NCBI GenBank assembly: GCA_021234155.1
Contig: JAJEKV010000032.1
Coordinates: forward strand, 3,601,835-3,665,834
Source of the DNA: Isoetes taiwanensis
Taxonomy: Eukaryota > Streptophyta > Lycopodiopsida > Isoetales > Isoetaceae
Direction of reading: 5' to 3'
Length of the DNA stretch: 64,000 bases
The notes under the pieces: model-generated
Told to the model about the DNA's origin: nothing
Database searches by the model: none
What the model saw: the letters and a program-made list of their open reading frames with translations, nothing else
Shown here: in pieces, positions 44,931-55,930 of the stretch
Numbering within the stretch: the first letter of the stretch is position 1
Layout of the letters: each line of letters begins with the position of its first letter
Program-made: the position numbers and the translations under genes

Positions 44931-47900
44931 AATCTTCCTAACCTGCAATCAACCTGATGCATACGATATACTACTATAATACTTACACGTTTATTACGAT
45001 TACCTTAAGGTAATATTTTTAAATCATTATTACGCCATTACATTATCAAATAAGTTGTCAATTCGTAACTTCTACTAAAACAAGGTACTTATTAGTTTCT
45101 ATTATCACAACATTTAGTTTATCACAATTTAACAATTTCATATACAATTATTATTTAAGGTACTCTTCATTCCTTGCAACACATTCCAACAAAATTTGTG
45201 TTGCAAATCTTCGCACCTTAAAATCCTGTATTAATTTTACAATATCTATAATTGTCTACTTACGATCTTACTTATTAGAATAACTCTAAGGTAATGTTTA
45301 AGACATTACTGTACTATTTCATTATCCAATTACTTATCACTTCCTAACTTAATCCACGCAAGGTAATTATTAACCTTACTTAATACAACATTTAAGTTAA
45401 TCAAAGTTTATCAATTTCATACAAAATTTACACTTCTAAGGTACTCTTCATCCCTTGCAACACATTATACAAAATGTTGTGTTGCAAGTTTTTCCTTGCT
45501 CTTCGACCTCCTTGCCCTCCGGAGCGCTCTAGGCCTGCAGGTCGACACTACCTATTATTAATTATTACAAAAATTTTGGTTATATGGTGACCACCCCACC
45601 TATCTACATGGATGCATGGCTAATCTCCTACAGTAGGAAGAGGGTGAATCTTCCATTATGGTCATGAGACAAATAGCCTATATGCCTATATGCCGCTCAT
45701 GTCTACACCTCTAGTTGCCCAGCGTGGAGGATATCCTTCACGTATATGGGGCGTGAAGGATAGATTCCTCCTATCAAAGCATATATGGGGCTAAAGGTGC
45801 CTTTCCTATCAATGCATCTCTCAATGACCTCCTTTCTCTCGAGGTCGTCTACTTCCGTGGGGATGTAAGTAGACTTTCTAATCTACCTTCCACTCGCCCA
45901 AGCGGAAACGCGGTCATGCCTACATTGACATTACACCACGCCCTAGAGATCACCGTAGTGGTCCCATCATCGTAAAATACGCATGCGACCCATACGGCAT
46001 AGGTTACATCGTAGATTAATCTTAACTATACATGAAACTACTCTAAACACAAATCGACATGCCCGAGCCGATTTTTGCTTTGGCTCCTTTAATGCATGTG
46101 ATTAACATAATTACCCTAAGGTAATATTTATGAATTAACATTATCATAGTATCGGATACATTACTTCCGATAGTACAATTATATTTACTCTAAGCTTTGC
46201 AATATTTAACGATTTTTAGATCGCGATTATTTAAACAATAACTCTGATTTAGACCTATTGTATCATAGACAAGGTTTAATTATCATACACAAGAATTAGA
46301 TGTGCTTCTTATTCTCTTCCTTGGGTCTTGCATTACCCTTGAAAGTATATCCCTAAGATGCACTTAAGTATATCTGAATTCTATTTTCTATTTATATTTA
46401 TAAGGACCCCGAGGTCATATAGCTATCCTTGGAAGGAATTGCATCCTTGCGAAGGATTAATTAACATGCCACCTCACATTATCGTTGTTATTTAACTTAT
46501 TTCCTTATGATACATATACGTACAATGAATTTCTATGCAGTTATTAGGATCTATATTTAACTTATCAATAAGACACATTAATGCTTATAATAATACATGC
46601 ACACACCTTACCTAAGGCTAGAACGCATCCACCCATTGAGCCGGCGTCGAGTAATTTGGAGATGACTTGGTCGTTGCATTGCTCCCATACTTTTGCTCCA
46701 CTTCATTGGTGTAGTTAGCTACTACGTCAGTTTCGCACGTTGAAGGCCTCCTGAGCTATCTATCTATCTATCTTACGCCTATTCGCCGGCCATTGCTTGA
46801 GTGAACTCTATTTCTGGCCGGTCAATTCGATGCAAGCACGTTCAATCATAAGATTGAGCCCTCCCACTTTCCTCGAAAGAAAATGGTCCTCAACCCCTTC
46901 AATGACGTTGTACACCACGTCATATCTATTCTCTCCCCTTAAAAGGTTATACGCTTCTTACTTAGCGCATTAATTTACTAGCCTTAGCTAACATATATAA
47001 CCATCTAAGATGGATATACATATTATGTTATCATTTATTTCAATATAGTTATGGGTTACCTACTTAGCTAGAACGATTCTAAACCACAAGGTTTTGTCAT
47101 CATGACAATTCCTTTTGTTCTCAAAAGACTATTTGATTACTATAATTCTTATTTTATATGTACCTTTTATGTACTATTCTTTTATGTTCTAGAGATTCCC
47201 CCTTTCTTAGTTATTTAAACTCTTGGAATATTCCTACCAATCGAATTGATGTCATCGTAACAAGTTGGCCGGACTTGTTAGATTACTTCTTTTCTTTCGG
47301 TTGGATTATTCTTTTGGAGGTACTAGATTTATACATGGTCAACAATTTTCCTAGCAATGAATCCTTCTTAGCGAGGAGACCAATCTCACCAAGTGGTTTC
47401 AATATGTTGGATGTCTGTTAACAATCGTGTATAATTATAGTTACTCCTATGCATTCCCTTCCCAATCTTGACGCTTAGCTCAATATTGGGGCGATCCTTT
47501 CAGCGAGAATATCTGGAAATGCCTGCTAACCCCAATATGGATGTTACCGTCCATACATTTAACCTACTAGGCCCCATGGCCTTAGATCCTTGAGCTTGCT
47601 AGAAGCTCATCCACTCGTTGCCTGCTTGAAGTAGCAAGGTAACGTTCTTCCGAGTCGCTCGATACTTCAGTCTCCTTGACGGTGGCTCCTCTTTGATGTA
47701 GAGGTTGACTTTGTTCGTTAGAAGCCTCGCATTGCTGGTGGCTTGATGGTGTAGTTGATTACTTGAAATCTTCCATGCCGCTTTTCAAAAGCCTGAAGGT
47801 GGCGCCGTTGAAAAAGATCTTTCATCTTGAACTTTTTGTCTTGGCAGCTAAAGGACGACTCTGTATCCGATATTGCTTCTTCGACTCCATCGACGTCTCA

Positions 47901-49990
47901 TACGTCGAGTCTTCTTGTCGTTATCGTGTTGCCCGAAGAGTGTTGAGGGTGTTGATTGCTTCACCCCTGCAAATTGCCTGACATCTCTTCCTTTGATCTG
48001 TTACGCTATGGCAGAGAAGGAATAACAAGGGAACTATACATGCAAAACATATAGCTTACATAATTACAATTACTACTAGAGCTATTAGGTCCCCCCTTGT
48101 GCCTCCCTTCGAGTTGCACACCTACTCCTTGGCGATGTCATCGGTGTTCCTCCGGTGCAATGGCGTTGATGATCTATATCTTCCTATTTGTACGTCAGCT
48201 CGTACTCCGGGTAACTTGTTGAGATACTTGGGCTCTCCGGTATTTGTCAACTATGGCACAACACGCTTTGCATCACATTCTAACTAAAGGTGTGCTGGTC
48301 GTTGATGCTTCGACATTTCTGGTCCCGCTTCGATCCTCGTTTCTGCGGTAATTGTTCCCCCCTCATGATACTTGAAGCTATTTGAAGGTGTCTCTTGAGG
48401 CTGTGCACGATTCTTTTGGCTATACTCCTTTGGAGTTGTTCTCTTCTGCAGTTGTTCTTTGAATCGTCCATCCTTGGGTTCACCAAGTTGCATGCAAATC
48501 CGCGTGCAAGTCATCGTCTCGCCTCGTCTAGCTGCTTCTCCATCGAACCTCCAAACTTCCTTGTTTGATCCACTCGATCACATGGCTTGGACGTTGTCAC
48601 GTTCCACAGTGCTATGCCGTCTTCTTGTCTTGAGGTACCTTCCAGTGAATTTGATTGTGCCCGTCAGTCTTGATCCTCCTGTTGCCTCTAGGGAGCTCGT
48701 GGAAGAAGTCGTTTGCTAGCACTTCTCCAGCTTTCAGTTCTTGACCTTTGTCCCTCTATGCATGTCGGTCTCTCTGGCAAGTAAAGCATCATGGCTCTCC
48801 TCCCTGCTGGCTATGTTGTCGGGGTGATGGATCCCTATATCTGCGCAGCTTGACCCTTGAGTTGAAGAAGTACCTGCCTTAGATATACTCTTGTCGTTGA
48901 ATAGCCTGGCTATTATCTTGAACTCTCTTTTTGTCGAAGGTGCTTCAGTTGCTATCCTTGTCGTTAAGGTGTCGAATGCTTCTACCTTGGGCATTTGATG
49001 TGCCCATGTCAGAGATATGATCGGCTTCTTCTCTTCTAATTACTGGTAGGAGTACCTGACGAAGCCATCACCTAGTTGTTGGAGGCATATCTCCTCGTCG
49101 CGGTGCCTTTCGTAAGTGCATCTCCATCTAATACACGTGTCATAGCGCATCACCCTATATTACCACAAGTTGGAATTATGGTTGTCGAGATGTTGCCTTC
49201 TTAGTTGGCTTGTTGATGTCGGGGCGTTCCTCCTTCCATTGTTGAGGCCACTCATGTCATAAGTTCGTCAAGTGCTGCCACTGCTACAAGAGGTAGTGTT
49301 GCGCCCTGACGATGTCCTGGTGCCGCGTTGATGATCTTGACATGACCGGTGTTGTCTCTTATTCTAACATTGGGTGTCCGAGCAGTCTTCTGCTTGAGGG
49401 CGTTTCCCGAAGTGTTTGGAGTCGAAGGTTTGCTTGGCCTCTGGTCGTTCTCCCTCGTACTTGCTCTTCCATTTTGGTCTTGGGCTATAGTTGTGCCTCC
49501 TTGCTTCCTCCTTTGGTAGTCGAAGTGAAGGAGCTTCCTGATCTAAGCGCTAAATCTGTAAAACATGACTTTAAACTCATGTTTCTCCACTATATCTGTG
49601 AGCACCCGAGATATACAATAGACATATACGCATTTACATTGGGATTTTTTTATTCATCCACTTTTTCAAAACAACTACGAATATCTACTTTAAATGTTTA
49701 TACTCCTTTAGGGTTTCCCCTCCTCGATCGCGTTTGATTCTTCGGTTTAGCTGCATCTTCTTCGTTCTGGTTGACTCCGGGATTCCTTGAGATCTTTGCT
49801 ACTATTGTTGAGCTTCATGTCCGATCCGAAGTTCGCCGCCACAAGTTTGCGAAGAGTGTTCGTCGATGTGATCCCTTGAGAAAGATGTTCCTCGTTAATG
49901 CGTATGTCCGTCGTGAGGAATGCGGTAACCGCTCAACGTCCCTACATGCGGTGTGTCATTGCAAGGTTGCCGACGTGCATTGCTGTTGAT
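44931..49990. other. internal region of A2, no recognised genes
   Basis: Positions 44985-46250 are AT-rich with tandem-like repeats. Positions 46600-49990 are mixed composition with short open frames on both strands. Minus-strand stretches such as MPKVEAFDTLTTRIATEAPS (48734-48994) have protein-like composition, but no known gag or pol motif was seen. A decayed coding region is likely. Confidence 0.4.
44985..45497. repeat. two ~260-bp diverged tandem units with hairpins
   Basis: Each unit contains TAAGGTAAT-TTT near its start and ends in GGTACTCTTCAT-CCTTGCAACACA...TGTGTTGCAA. The hairpins are at 45174-45206 (10-bp arms TTGCAACACA) and 45454-45488 (11-bp arms CTTGCAACACA). A third, weaker TAAGGTAATATTTATGAATTAACATTA lies at about 46114, suggesting an older array. 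Confidence 0.7.
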
Positions 49991-51080
49991 CGCTTGAGTA
50001 GGGTCACCCGGCTGTTCTGATCGGGCATTCTTGAATGTCTTCGAAGCTCTGAGATCGTTGTCGATAGGCAGGCGTTGTCATTCCTCCGCAGGTTGAATTT
50101 CTGAGTGCCTCTCCTGTGCCTGGAAGTGTGGTCATCTCCATTGCCCCTACCATGGCTCCTTCTGGTCGCCTTTGCGTGATTTGTACCTGCTGGCTAGGTC
50201 GTCTCCTCCGCCCCTTGGGCCCTAACCATTCGAAGTCTCGTGACTCCTTGGCCGGCGTAGTAAAGCCGCCCTTCCTTTGGTTTCTAGGTGTTCCCGGGTC
50301 CGGAATTCTTGTTCGGAAGGAATATTCTCCTCCTTGATCTTGCCCCCTAATCGCGATATAGGCCTTCAAGTCGGAGATGTTCCCCGATATCGTCTCCTCC
50401 CCTCGTGGTCTCCTACTTTTTGGAACCGATGGAAGTTCTCCTGTTGGTGCAAGGAGCTGGAAGCTCGTCCTGGTTAGCCTTAGGTGCTTTGTTGTTGCTT
50501 AGCTTGGTTGCTCCTTTTGTTGACGTTGCCTAACATTCGCTTGAGTTGCTGGGCTGCAAGGTCGTGGTGGTCTTCCCTCCGGTTTCTATACGCTCCTGTG
50601 TCGCCATGACTTCTCTCCTCGACGGAAGATTATGCCCTCGGCCCTAGCTCGTGATGCTACGGCGATCGATGTCTAACGCCTTCCCGCTTTTTGTATTTTT
50701 GCCTTGCGTTCTTCCATTTGAAACTCATGTGCGTCGAGTTGGTGAAGGCGTCGAGATCCTCTTTCTGATGCGAGCTCGTCGACGTGGTAGCCGGGAGGTT
50801 GACATCTAGAAGATTCTTGATGCCGTTGGTTACCAAATATTCTTCCCATTTGATGAAGATTGATGGTAGGCCGGTGGTGTCCTGTTCTACTCGTTTGTCG
50901 GTTGAGGTGTTTGTCGTTGTGCTTCCCTCTCTTGGGTCTGCCTTTTGGGTCTCCTCTCCTTATCTGTTTGTACATCGGCTGGGACCTCGATGTCTTCAAG
51001 AAGTTGTGCCTCTAGCTCGTCTGTGGCTCTGGCCCTGTACTTCGAAAGCGACGCTCGTATATTCTAGAGTCTAAGGGTCT
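49991..51080 (-). pseudogene. decayed gag-like coding region of A2
   Basis: Minus-strand frames carry stretches of charged, protein-like sequence in shifting frames: ATDELEAQLLEDIEVPADVQ, FIKWEEYLVTNGIKNLLDVN, HMSFKWKNARQKYKKREG and HHDLAAQQLKRMLGNVNKRS, then the 121-codon frame 50004-50369 (rich in Arg, Thr, Pro). The position 3' of the PBS and the basic composition suggest gag. No zinc knuckle was seen, so the assignment is by context only. Confidence 0.3.
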
Positions 51081-51782
51081 ACTTGAAGGGCTCTCCCACA
51101 AGATTCTGGGCTCTATAAGCAAGCAAGATGGCTCGAGCAAGAATTCTGGAGACATATCTATAATCTCCAAATCTATGGACATTAGGACGTGTGGTATGGC
51201 ATGACATGAGGGTTGTTTTGCAAAACCTCCATGACGTTTGAGGCATACTCTAAGGTCCTAGCAAAGTTGGTTTGGGGGAGTCCAATCTCTACACATGGAG
51301 TGACTTGGGCAGCTCTAGATTCTAGCTCCTTTCTAGGTATCCTGGCAACAGGGAGTGTCAATGTGGCGGCTGTATAAGTCAAACCCTATTAGAAGGACAC
51401 AGAATTAGGTTAAAGTTTACGCTTTTGGCATGAGCAGAGGTGATGTACCAACAGTTAGACTTGGGTTGCTATGCTGAGGTCTAGATGACTATAACAAAGG
51501 GGTGTTCTTGAGCACATCTATCTAGGAGTAAGGCATCAGCTTGGAGCCGAGAGCAATACTTGCGAGGTACTAATGGGGTATGCTTCTATTTACAAACAAA
51601 CCACTGTTTGGAGAAACAATTCAAGGGTTTGAGCAATTTTGGTCATTTTGAGATGGGTTTGACATTTCTATCCTAATTTGAGGTCATAAATGGATTCTAG
51701 GCTGTCTAACGGTCCTAACGCGACAAATTTCAGGCGATTTGGAGCTCTGTAGCTCAAGTTATGGAGGTTCAAAATTTGGAGG
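51081..51782. other. noncoding DNA in A2
   Basis: No open frame of interest. On the minus strand this is the segment between the hairpin pair and the gag-like region. Confidence 0.35.
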
Positions 51783-52060
51783 TCTCACACATTGCGCCCA
51801 GCCCGAAAATGAGATTTTCATTATCTGTCCTGGCGCGACGTGTGAGACATTGGCTCAAAATGGGTTAAACTTGTCCAATTTGGGTGATATAAGGGTCTAA
51901 TCCTACTTATCTCGTCGAGTTAGGCGTAATGGACCTCTTATTTGGTCGATTTGGAGCAGTTTTGGGCACTTTTGGGGCATGGTCTCACAGCATGGACTCA
52001 CACGTTGCGCCCAGACCGATAATGAACTTTTCATTTTCTGTCCTGGCGCGATGTGTGAGA
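51783..52060. repeat. pair of 66-bp hairpin modules
   Basis: Two related modules, 51783-51848 and 51995-52060, each start [TC]TCACAC[AG]TTGCGCCCAG, pass through an AT-rich loop and end CTGTCCTGGCGCGA[CT]GTGTGAGA. Within each, the ends are inverted repeats (TCTCACAC with GTGTGAGA; TGCGCCCAG with CTGGCGCGA), giving a long imperfect stem. The 146 bp between them are unrelated to the stems. They lie directly 3' of the H3-like ORF on the minus strand. Confidence 0.85.
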
Positions 52061-52203
52061 CATCCTCTCGAATTGGCCTAGGATGTCTGTTTTGACTACA
52101 ACAAAAGCTAAAACTTACTAACTCAACTTAATTGAGTAACTTTATACACTTATAATTTACTCTAAAACACTTTGTATTAAACAAAATTTTATCATTTACG
52201 AAA

Positions 52204-52452
52204 TTAATAATGCTCAGCTTTGATGTAGCTGGCAAGCTGCATGTCCTTCTTCATTAGTGTTACTCTCTTGGCGTGTACTGTGCAGGCTGTTGAGTCTTCA
52301 AAATGTTGGACCAGCTTCTGCTCTGCTGCTTCTTGACCCTTGGCCTCCCGCTCTCGTTCTGCCCTCTCCTCTTCTTGTTTCCTTCGGCCTCCTTGGCCTC
52401 TGGCTGTTTCGCCTTGTCGAGGAAGTCGAGCGGTCTGTTTGGTGCGCATCAT
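52204..52452 (-). CDS. truncated histone H3-like protein in a retroelement
   Basis: An intact 82-codon frame. It begins [11 protein letters not shown], which matches the H3 tail ARTKQTARK at eight of nine residues: K4 and R8 are kept, K9 is replaced by Leu. It ends [15 protein letters not shown], then [15 protein letters not shown] and YIKAEHY, which aligns with the H3 fold from mid helix alpha-2 through loop L2 and alpha-3 (QEAAEAYLVGLFED, HAKRVTIMPKD, QLARRIRGE). By eye about 25 of 43 residues are identical. Between them the rest of the tail, alpha-N, alpha-1 and L1 (about 85 residues) are replaced by a ~30-residue linker rich in Glu and Arg. Without alpha-1 it should not form a normal H3-H4 pair. 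The frame is open upstream of the first Met as far as a TAA. It is the first ORF after the primer binding site of A2. Function unknown. Confidence 0.7.
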   Translation of the reverse strand: MMRTKQTARLPRQGETARGQGGRRKQEEERAEREREAKGQEAAEQKLVQHFEDSTACTVHAKRVTLMKKDMQLASYIKAEHY

Positions 52453-52595
52453 GTCGATCGGAGTCTTGGTGTCTATCGAGATGCTGTCTCTATCTAGCTT
52501 AAGGGTCTTGGTTCTAAGTCTAAGGCTTAGCCATTAATATTATCTAACATTATTAAAGCTTAAATTTAATTAAGAATTATAATTCAAACACAAAC
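52453..52595. other. AT-rich leader between PBS and H3-like ORF
   Basis: On the minus strand this would be the 5' leader of the A2 transcript. It contains TTAATAATGTTAGATAATATTAA and no gene. Confidence 0.4.
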
Positions 52596-52684
52596 GATGC
52601 CCGCCCTCAGTGGTTGGCACGGGGGGGTTTGGGGGGGTTCAACCCTGTGGGTGGGAGGTTCGATTCCCGATTGCTCTGATACCA
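52596..52684 (+). other. tRNA-like segment containing the A2 primer binding site
   Basis: Read on the plus strand it resembles a tRNA: CCCTCAGTGGTTGG (A box-like), a G-rich middle, GGTTCGATTCC (perfect B box, 52657-52667) and GCTCTGATACCA at the end (52673-52684), the 3' end of initiator tRNA-Met with CCA. Read on the minus strand the last 12 bases are TGGTATCAGAGC, the primer binding site of many plant LTR elements, next to the LTR-end-like CGTCACA. It is either a PBS within a longer captured tRNA sequence or a tRNA-derived SINE head. It is not a functional tRNA gene: no anticodon arm can be drawn. Confidence 0.5.
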
Positions 52685-52692
52685 CTGTGACG

Positions 52693-53960
52693 ACACACGC
52701 CAAACCCACACAAAAATCATGTTCTTGGTGTCGTTTTGTTGGAGGGACTCCTTGAGTTCCTTGACAATTTGCTGGGATTGATGAAGGGTTTCTCGATGGA
52801 TCATGAATTGATTGTGCAAGGCTTCTTCTCTGGCCTCACAGTCAGCCAAATCAGTCTTCAGTGTTGTGACTTCAGCTTGGAGTTGGTCCACGGACTCGTG
52901 TCGTGCCCTGGTGGCTGCTATGAAGTTCTGGTGATGATCACGGAGGTCATCAAGGCGGTGAGGACAGCTTCATCAGAGGTATCCACGGTGTGAGGAGGTG
53001 GATGGGATGGCTTTGGTGCATCACCCTTGTTTATAGATCCTTGGTCATTCTTTGTGAGTGTCCTTGTGAGTACTCGTGAGATCAATGGGAGTTTTGTTGT
53101 CTTCTTTCGCTGTTGTTTTTCTTTATTCTTTGTTGAGTAGGAGGTGGAGAGGCGGTGGTTGTGAAATATTTAAATGCAGAGTTGGTCGGACGAGATTGAT
53201 GGTCTTTGAAGGAGGAGAGTTTGGTTGAAGACCTTTCAAAGCATCAATAAGGTCGGGGATGTTGGCTTGGTGGAGAAGGGGGTATGATGGCGTGGGGTCC
53301 GATGATTAATGAAAGCTTTGGAAGTGGGCTCCCATGGGGCATTCCGAGGAAGAGTTAGGATTTTTTCGAAGTCCGTCAAGTTCTGTTGAAATCTACGATA
53401 CAGGGAGTTGAGTCCAATTGATTGTTTTAGGTGGTGTTGGTGAGGATATAGTACGGATGGTAGAAAACATCGTTAATAGAGGTATTCTTCATGGAGTAAC
53501 CCAAAAATTTCCTCCAAAGAAACTTGGTAAAGGCATCATGTTGCTTTGGAAAGGTGGGCCAACTTTGTTTTGTGCAGCATTATAAGGAATAGAGCAGAAT
53601 TTGGAAATATCATATTTACCAATGTCAAGGTAAGACAAGGCATTGGGCGGATTGGGTAGAGAAAAAGGCAGAGGCTATGGTTTGAGGGTTTAGGAGTATA
53701 GGGTTTCCATCGACTTGGGAGGCATATCCATCTTACGCCTTCACCGGGTTAGCCACAAATTGTCGTAATTTGTTACGGTTGGGAGCCGGAGTTCTGTTGC
53801 GAGAAAATGAAACAATCCGGAACTCACGGGGAGGTTATAGGTGATGCCGGATGTGGGAGTAGTGCGGATGAAGAAACGAACTTGATATTTTCAATTGGCG
53901 CTGGATCCATTGGTGCGGTCCGCGTTGAGTGTTGAGTTCTTGGAGGTAGAAGCCATCTTG
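52693..53960 (-). pseudogene. decayed coiled-coil (gag-like) gene
   Basis: A minus-strand coding region in shifting frames begins near MASTSKNSTLNADRTNGSSA (about 53955), continues with SYLDIGKYDISKFCSIPYNA and ends in a long coiled coil. That coil reads HHQNFIAATRARHESVDQLQ, then EVTTLKTDLADCEAREEALH and IVKELKESLQQNDTKNMIF (52715-52930). The frame is cut at about 52710 by the A2 boundary. The helical C-terminus and transposon context suggest a gag protein, but a decayed host gene is possible. Confidence 0.4.
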
Positions 53961-55109
53961 AAGGTCGAGGTCGCCGAGTAATGAAGTCGGAAGGACGGAG
54001 TGGAGTATGAGTGAAAAGTGAGGAGTGGAAGTGGCGGTTGGGTTTTTTTTTTTTTTTTTTTTTTTTTTTTGAAGAGTCGTGGGAGACACGTGTCGAAAGA
54101 TCGTGGACGATGGAGAATCTCAAGAGGCGACCTTCGTAGACCAAGATGCGTGAGAGTTCCTGGCGGGAGAATAAAACTTTAATGGCGGACGGTATTAATC
54201 TTGGCGGTTGTCGGGGAATATTAAAAAGAGGAGTCGAAAAGTTTGGTACAAAAATATCGCTGGGGAATGATTACGGAATATATCGTGGAGGTGACCTGCC
54301 GTGGAACAACCGCTAGGGTTGGTATTCGCCTATAAATTGGAAGGTGGGTTCGCCGAGAAGAACCAAAATTCGTGAAGATGGAGAACTCGATAACTGCCGG
54401 GTCCCGGTGAGCTTCCATGGACCGGATTACATGCAAGATGGACGACGCCGATCGTGTGGCGTCGAGGAATCGCCGGATCCCTATGGATCCTTGGTTGGAG
54501 GCACTGGCCGTCAACCCGGAGATAAACTCGATCGCCTCGAGGTGATCGTTCACCGAGTGGTCGCGGTTTGTGGGGCTTCCGCATCCTCCGAGTGGAGTGC
54601 CCCCCTGAGTAAAGGGCGAAGTAGCAAACATGATAGGGTTTTCCCAATTTTTGTTTAGTTTAGGACTTTTGGTGAAAAATCCCACAAATAATTGTAGCCG
54701 GGCAATTTTGTACATAATAGAAAAGTGTTTCTCATAAATGTGTACAAGTGGTATCTTGTTGTAAATTTTGTTCTTGAGCTAAGGATTCAAGCAGTTGAGG
54801 GGTTTGAAATTTCTTGAGTCGAAATCCATTGACTAATGTAGGAAATGGAGTGCCATCCAATTCTTGTAATTGTAAAACTCGAGGATGTGGTATCTCGGAA
54901 ATTTTGTATGGTCCCGACCATCCGAGCTTGAGTTTGCCGGGATGTTGTTGATATCTCGAAGTCGTAAAGAAGAACTAAGTCGCCAATTTGAAAAGTTTTG
55001 TTTTGATGTGTTTGTCATGCCATTGTTTTTGTAGTTGTTTGCCTTGTTGAAGTCTAAGAAAAGCATCTCTTGAAGTTCATCCGGTTGTTCCGGTTGATAA
55101 ACTCGTTCT
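53961..55109. other. GC-mixed noncoding DNA with T28 tract
   Basis: Contains an uninterrupted T28 run (54043-54070; A28 on the minus strand). On the minus strand CCTTACTCAGGGGGCACTCC (about 54600-54620) is a possible polypurine-like block. The left part of B2's integrase C-terminal region (about 54780-55109) decays into this segment. No LTR pair was found. Confidence 0.35.
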
Positions 55110-55141
55110 TGCAAAGGCTGGCGATGGATTATGTTCATTTG

Positions 55142-55930
55142 CTAACTGAAATTTGAGTGAGGGTAAAATGAACTCAAAAGGCATAAGAGCCTCTTGGCCA
55201 TACACAAGTCGAAAAAGGTGTTTGACCGGTTGCTACTTTGTATGTTGTATTGTAAGCCCATAAAAGCTGTAGGTAACTTATCTTGCCAATCTTTTCTTGT
55301 AGGATCACAAATCTTCTTCAAAATGTGGATAAGCACCTTGTTTGTGCTTTCAGCCAAGCCATTACCACGGGGATAGTAAGGCGTGCTTTTTACGTGATGA
55401 ATGTGCGGATAGTTAGTGAGTTCGGCAATAGTGTGATTGATGAAATGAACTCCACGATCACTAACTAATTCTAAGGGACATCCAAATCGGCGTGATGATG
55501 TTCTTGTAGAGAACCTTAGCTGTACTAGCGGCCCCGTGTTGTCGAGGTAGAGCACACGCTTCAGCCCATTTGGTTGCATAGTCCGTGAAGACTAGAATGT
55601 AGCGTGCCCTAGTGTTGATTGCGAGGTGGGTCCATGGGACCAACAAAATCCATACCCCATTTGGCAAAGGGGAGGCGTGGCTATTGGCGTGAGGCCAGAG
55701 GCGTCACGGGCCGTGGGTCTACCAAGCCTCGACAAACATCACACGCGTCGCGTGTGTATTTGTGAGCATCTTTGAAAAGCGTGGGCCGGTAATACCCGGC
55801 AAGGAGGAGTTTCCTTTGTGTTGTCTCGCTGAAATGACCCTTTGCCAAGTCCTTCGTGGGCTTGTTTGACTAGATCGGGGACTTCGTGAGGAAGAACACA
55901 TCGTCGGAGCACATTGTCTTTGCCACATTT
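55142..55930 (-). pseudogene. B2 integrase
   Basis: Shifting frames contain the zinc region (LVKQAHEGLGKGSF, then THATRVMFVEAW) and the catalytic core. That core shows PNGVWILLVPWTH (the first Asp lost to frameshift), FGCPLELVSDRGVHF (second Asp) and YYPRGNGLAESTNKVL (Glu). An extra base at 55498-55503 (ATCGGCG versus ATCGCG in B3) breaks the frame just before FGCP. Confidence 0.8.

Larger units (their letters stand above)
43260..52692 (-). mobile_element. LTR element A2 (family A), nested in copia
   Basis: In minus orientation the order from right to left is: LTR-end-like CGTCACA (52686-52692), primer binding site (52673-52684), H3-like ORF (52204-52452), hairpin pair (51783-52060), decayed gag-like region (about 50000-51080), noncoding internal DNA, double polypurine motif (44872-44930) and 3' LTR (43260-44871). 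No RT, RNase H or integrase could be read in the 7.8-kb internal region, so this looks like a large non-autonomous LTR derivative. The 5' LTR is not similar to the 3' LTR beyond its last few bases and is probably deleted or replaced. The unity of the element is therefore inferred. Confidence 0.5.

Noticed and set aside
45534-45546. CCTGCAGGTCGAC, identical to part of a common cloning-vector polylinker
   Set aside because: Only 13 bp match and the flanks do not continue the polylinker, so chance is more likely than vector contamination.
47158-50477. Many plus-strand ORFs of 60-140 codons in the A2 internal region
   Set aside because: Their composition is typical of antisense frames and none shows a domain. 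The element's sense strand is minus.
52257-52537. Plus-strand ORFs opposite the H3-like gene
   Set aside because: They are Leu/Cys/Ser-rich shadows of the minus-strand frame with no independent support.
54043-54070. T28 tract as a terminator or a processed-transcript poly(A) tail
   Set aside because: No retroposed transcript could be recognised upstream on the minus strand, so it is recorded only as a homopolymer.
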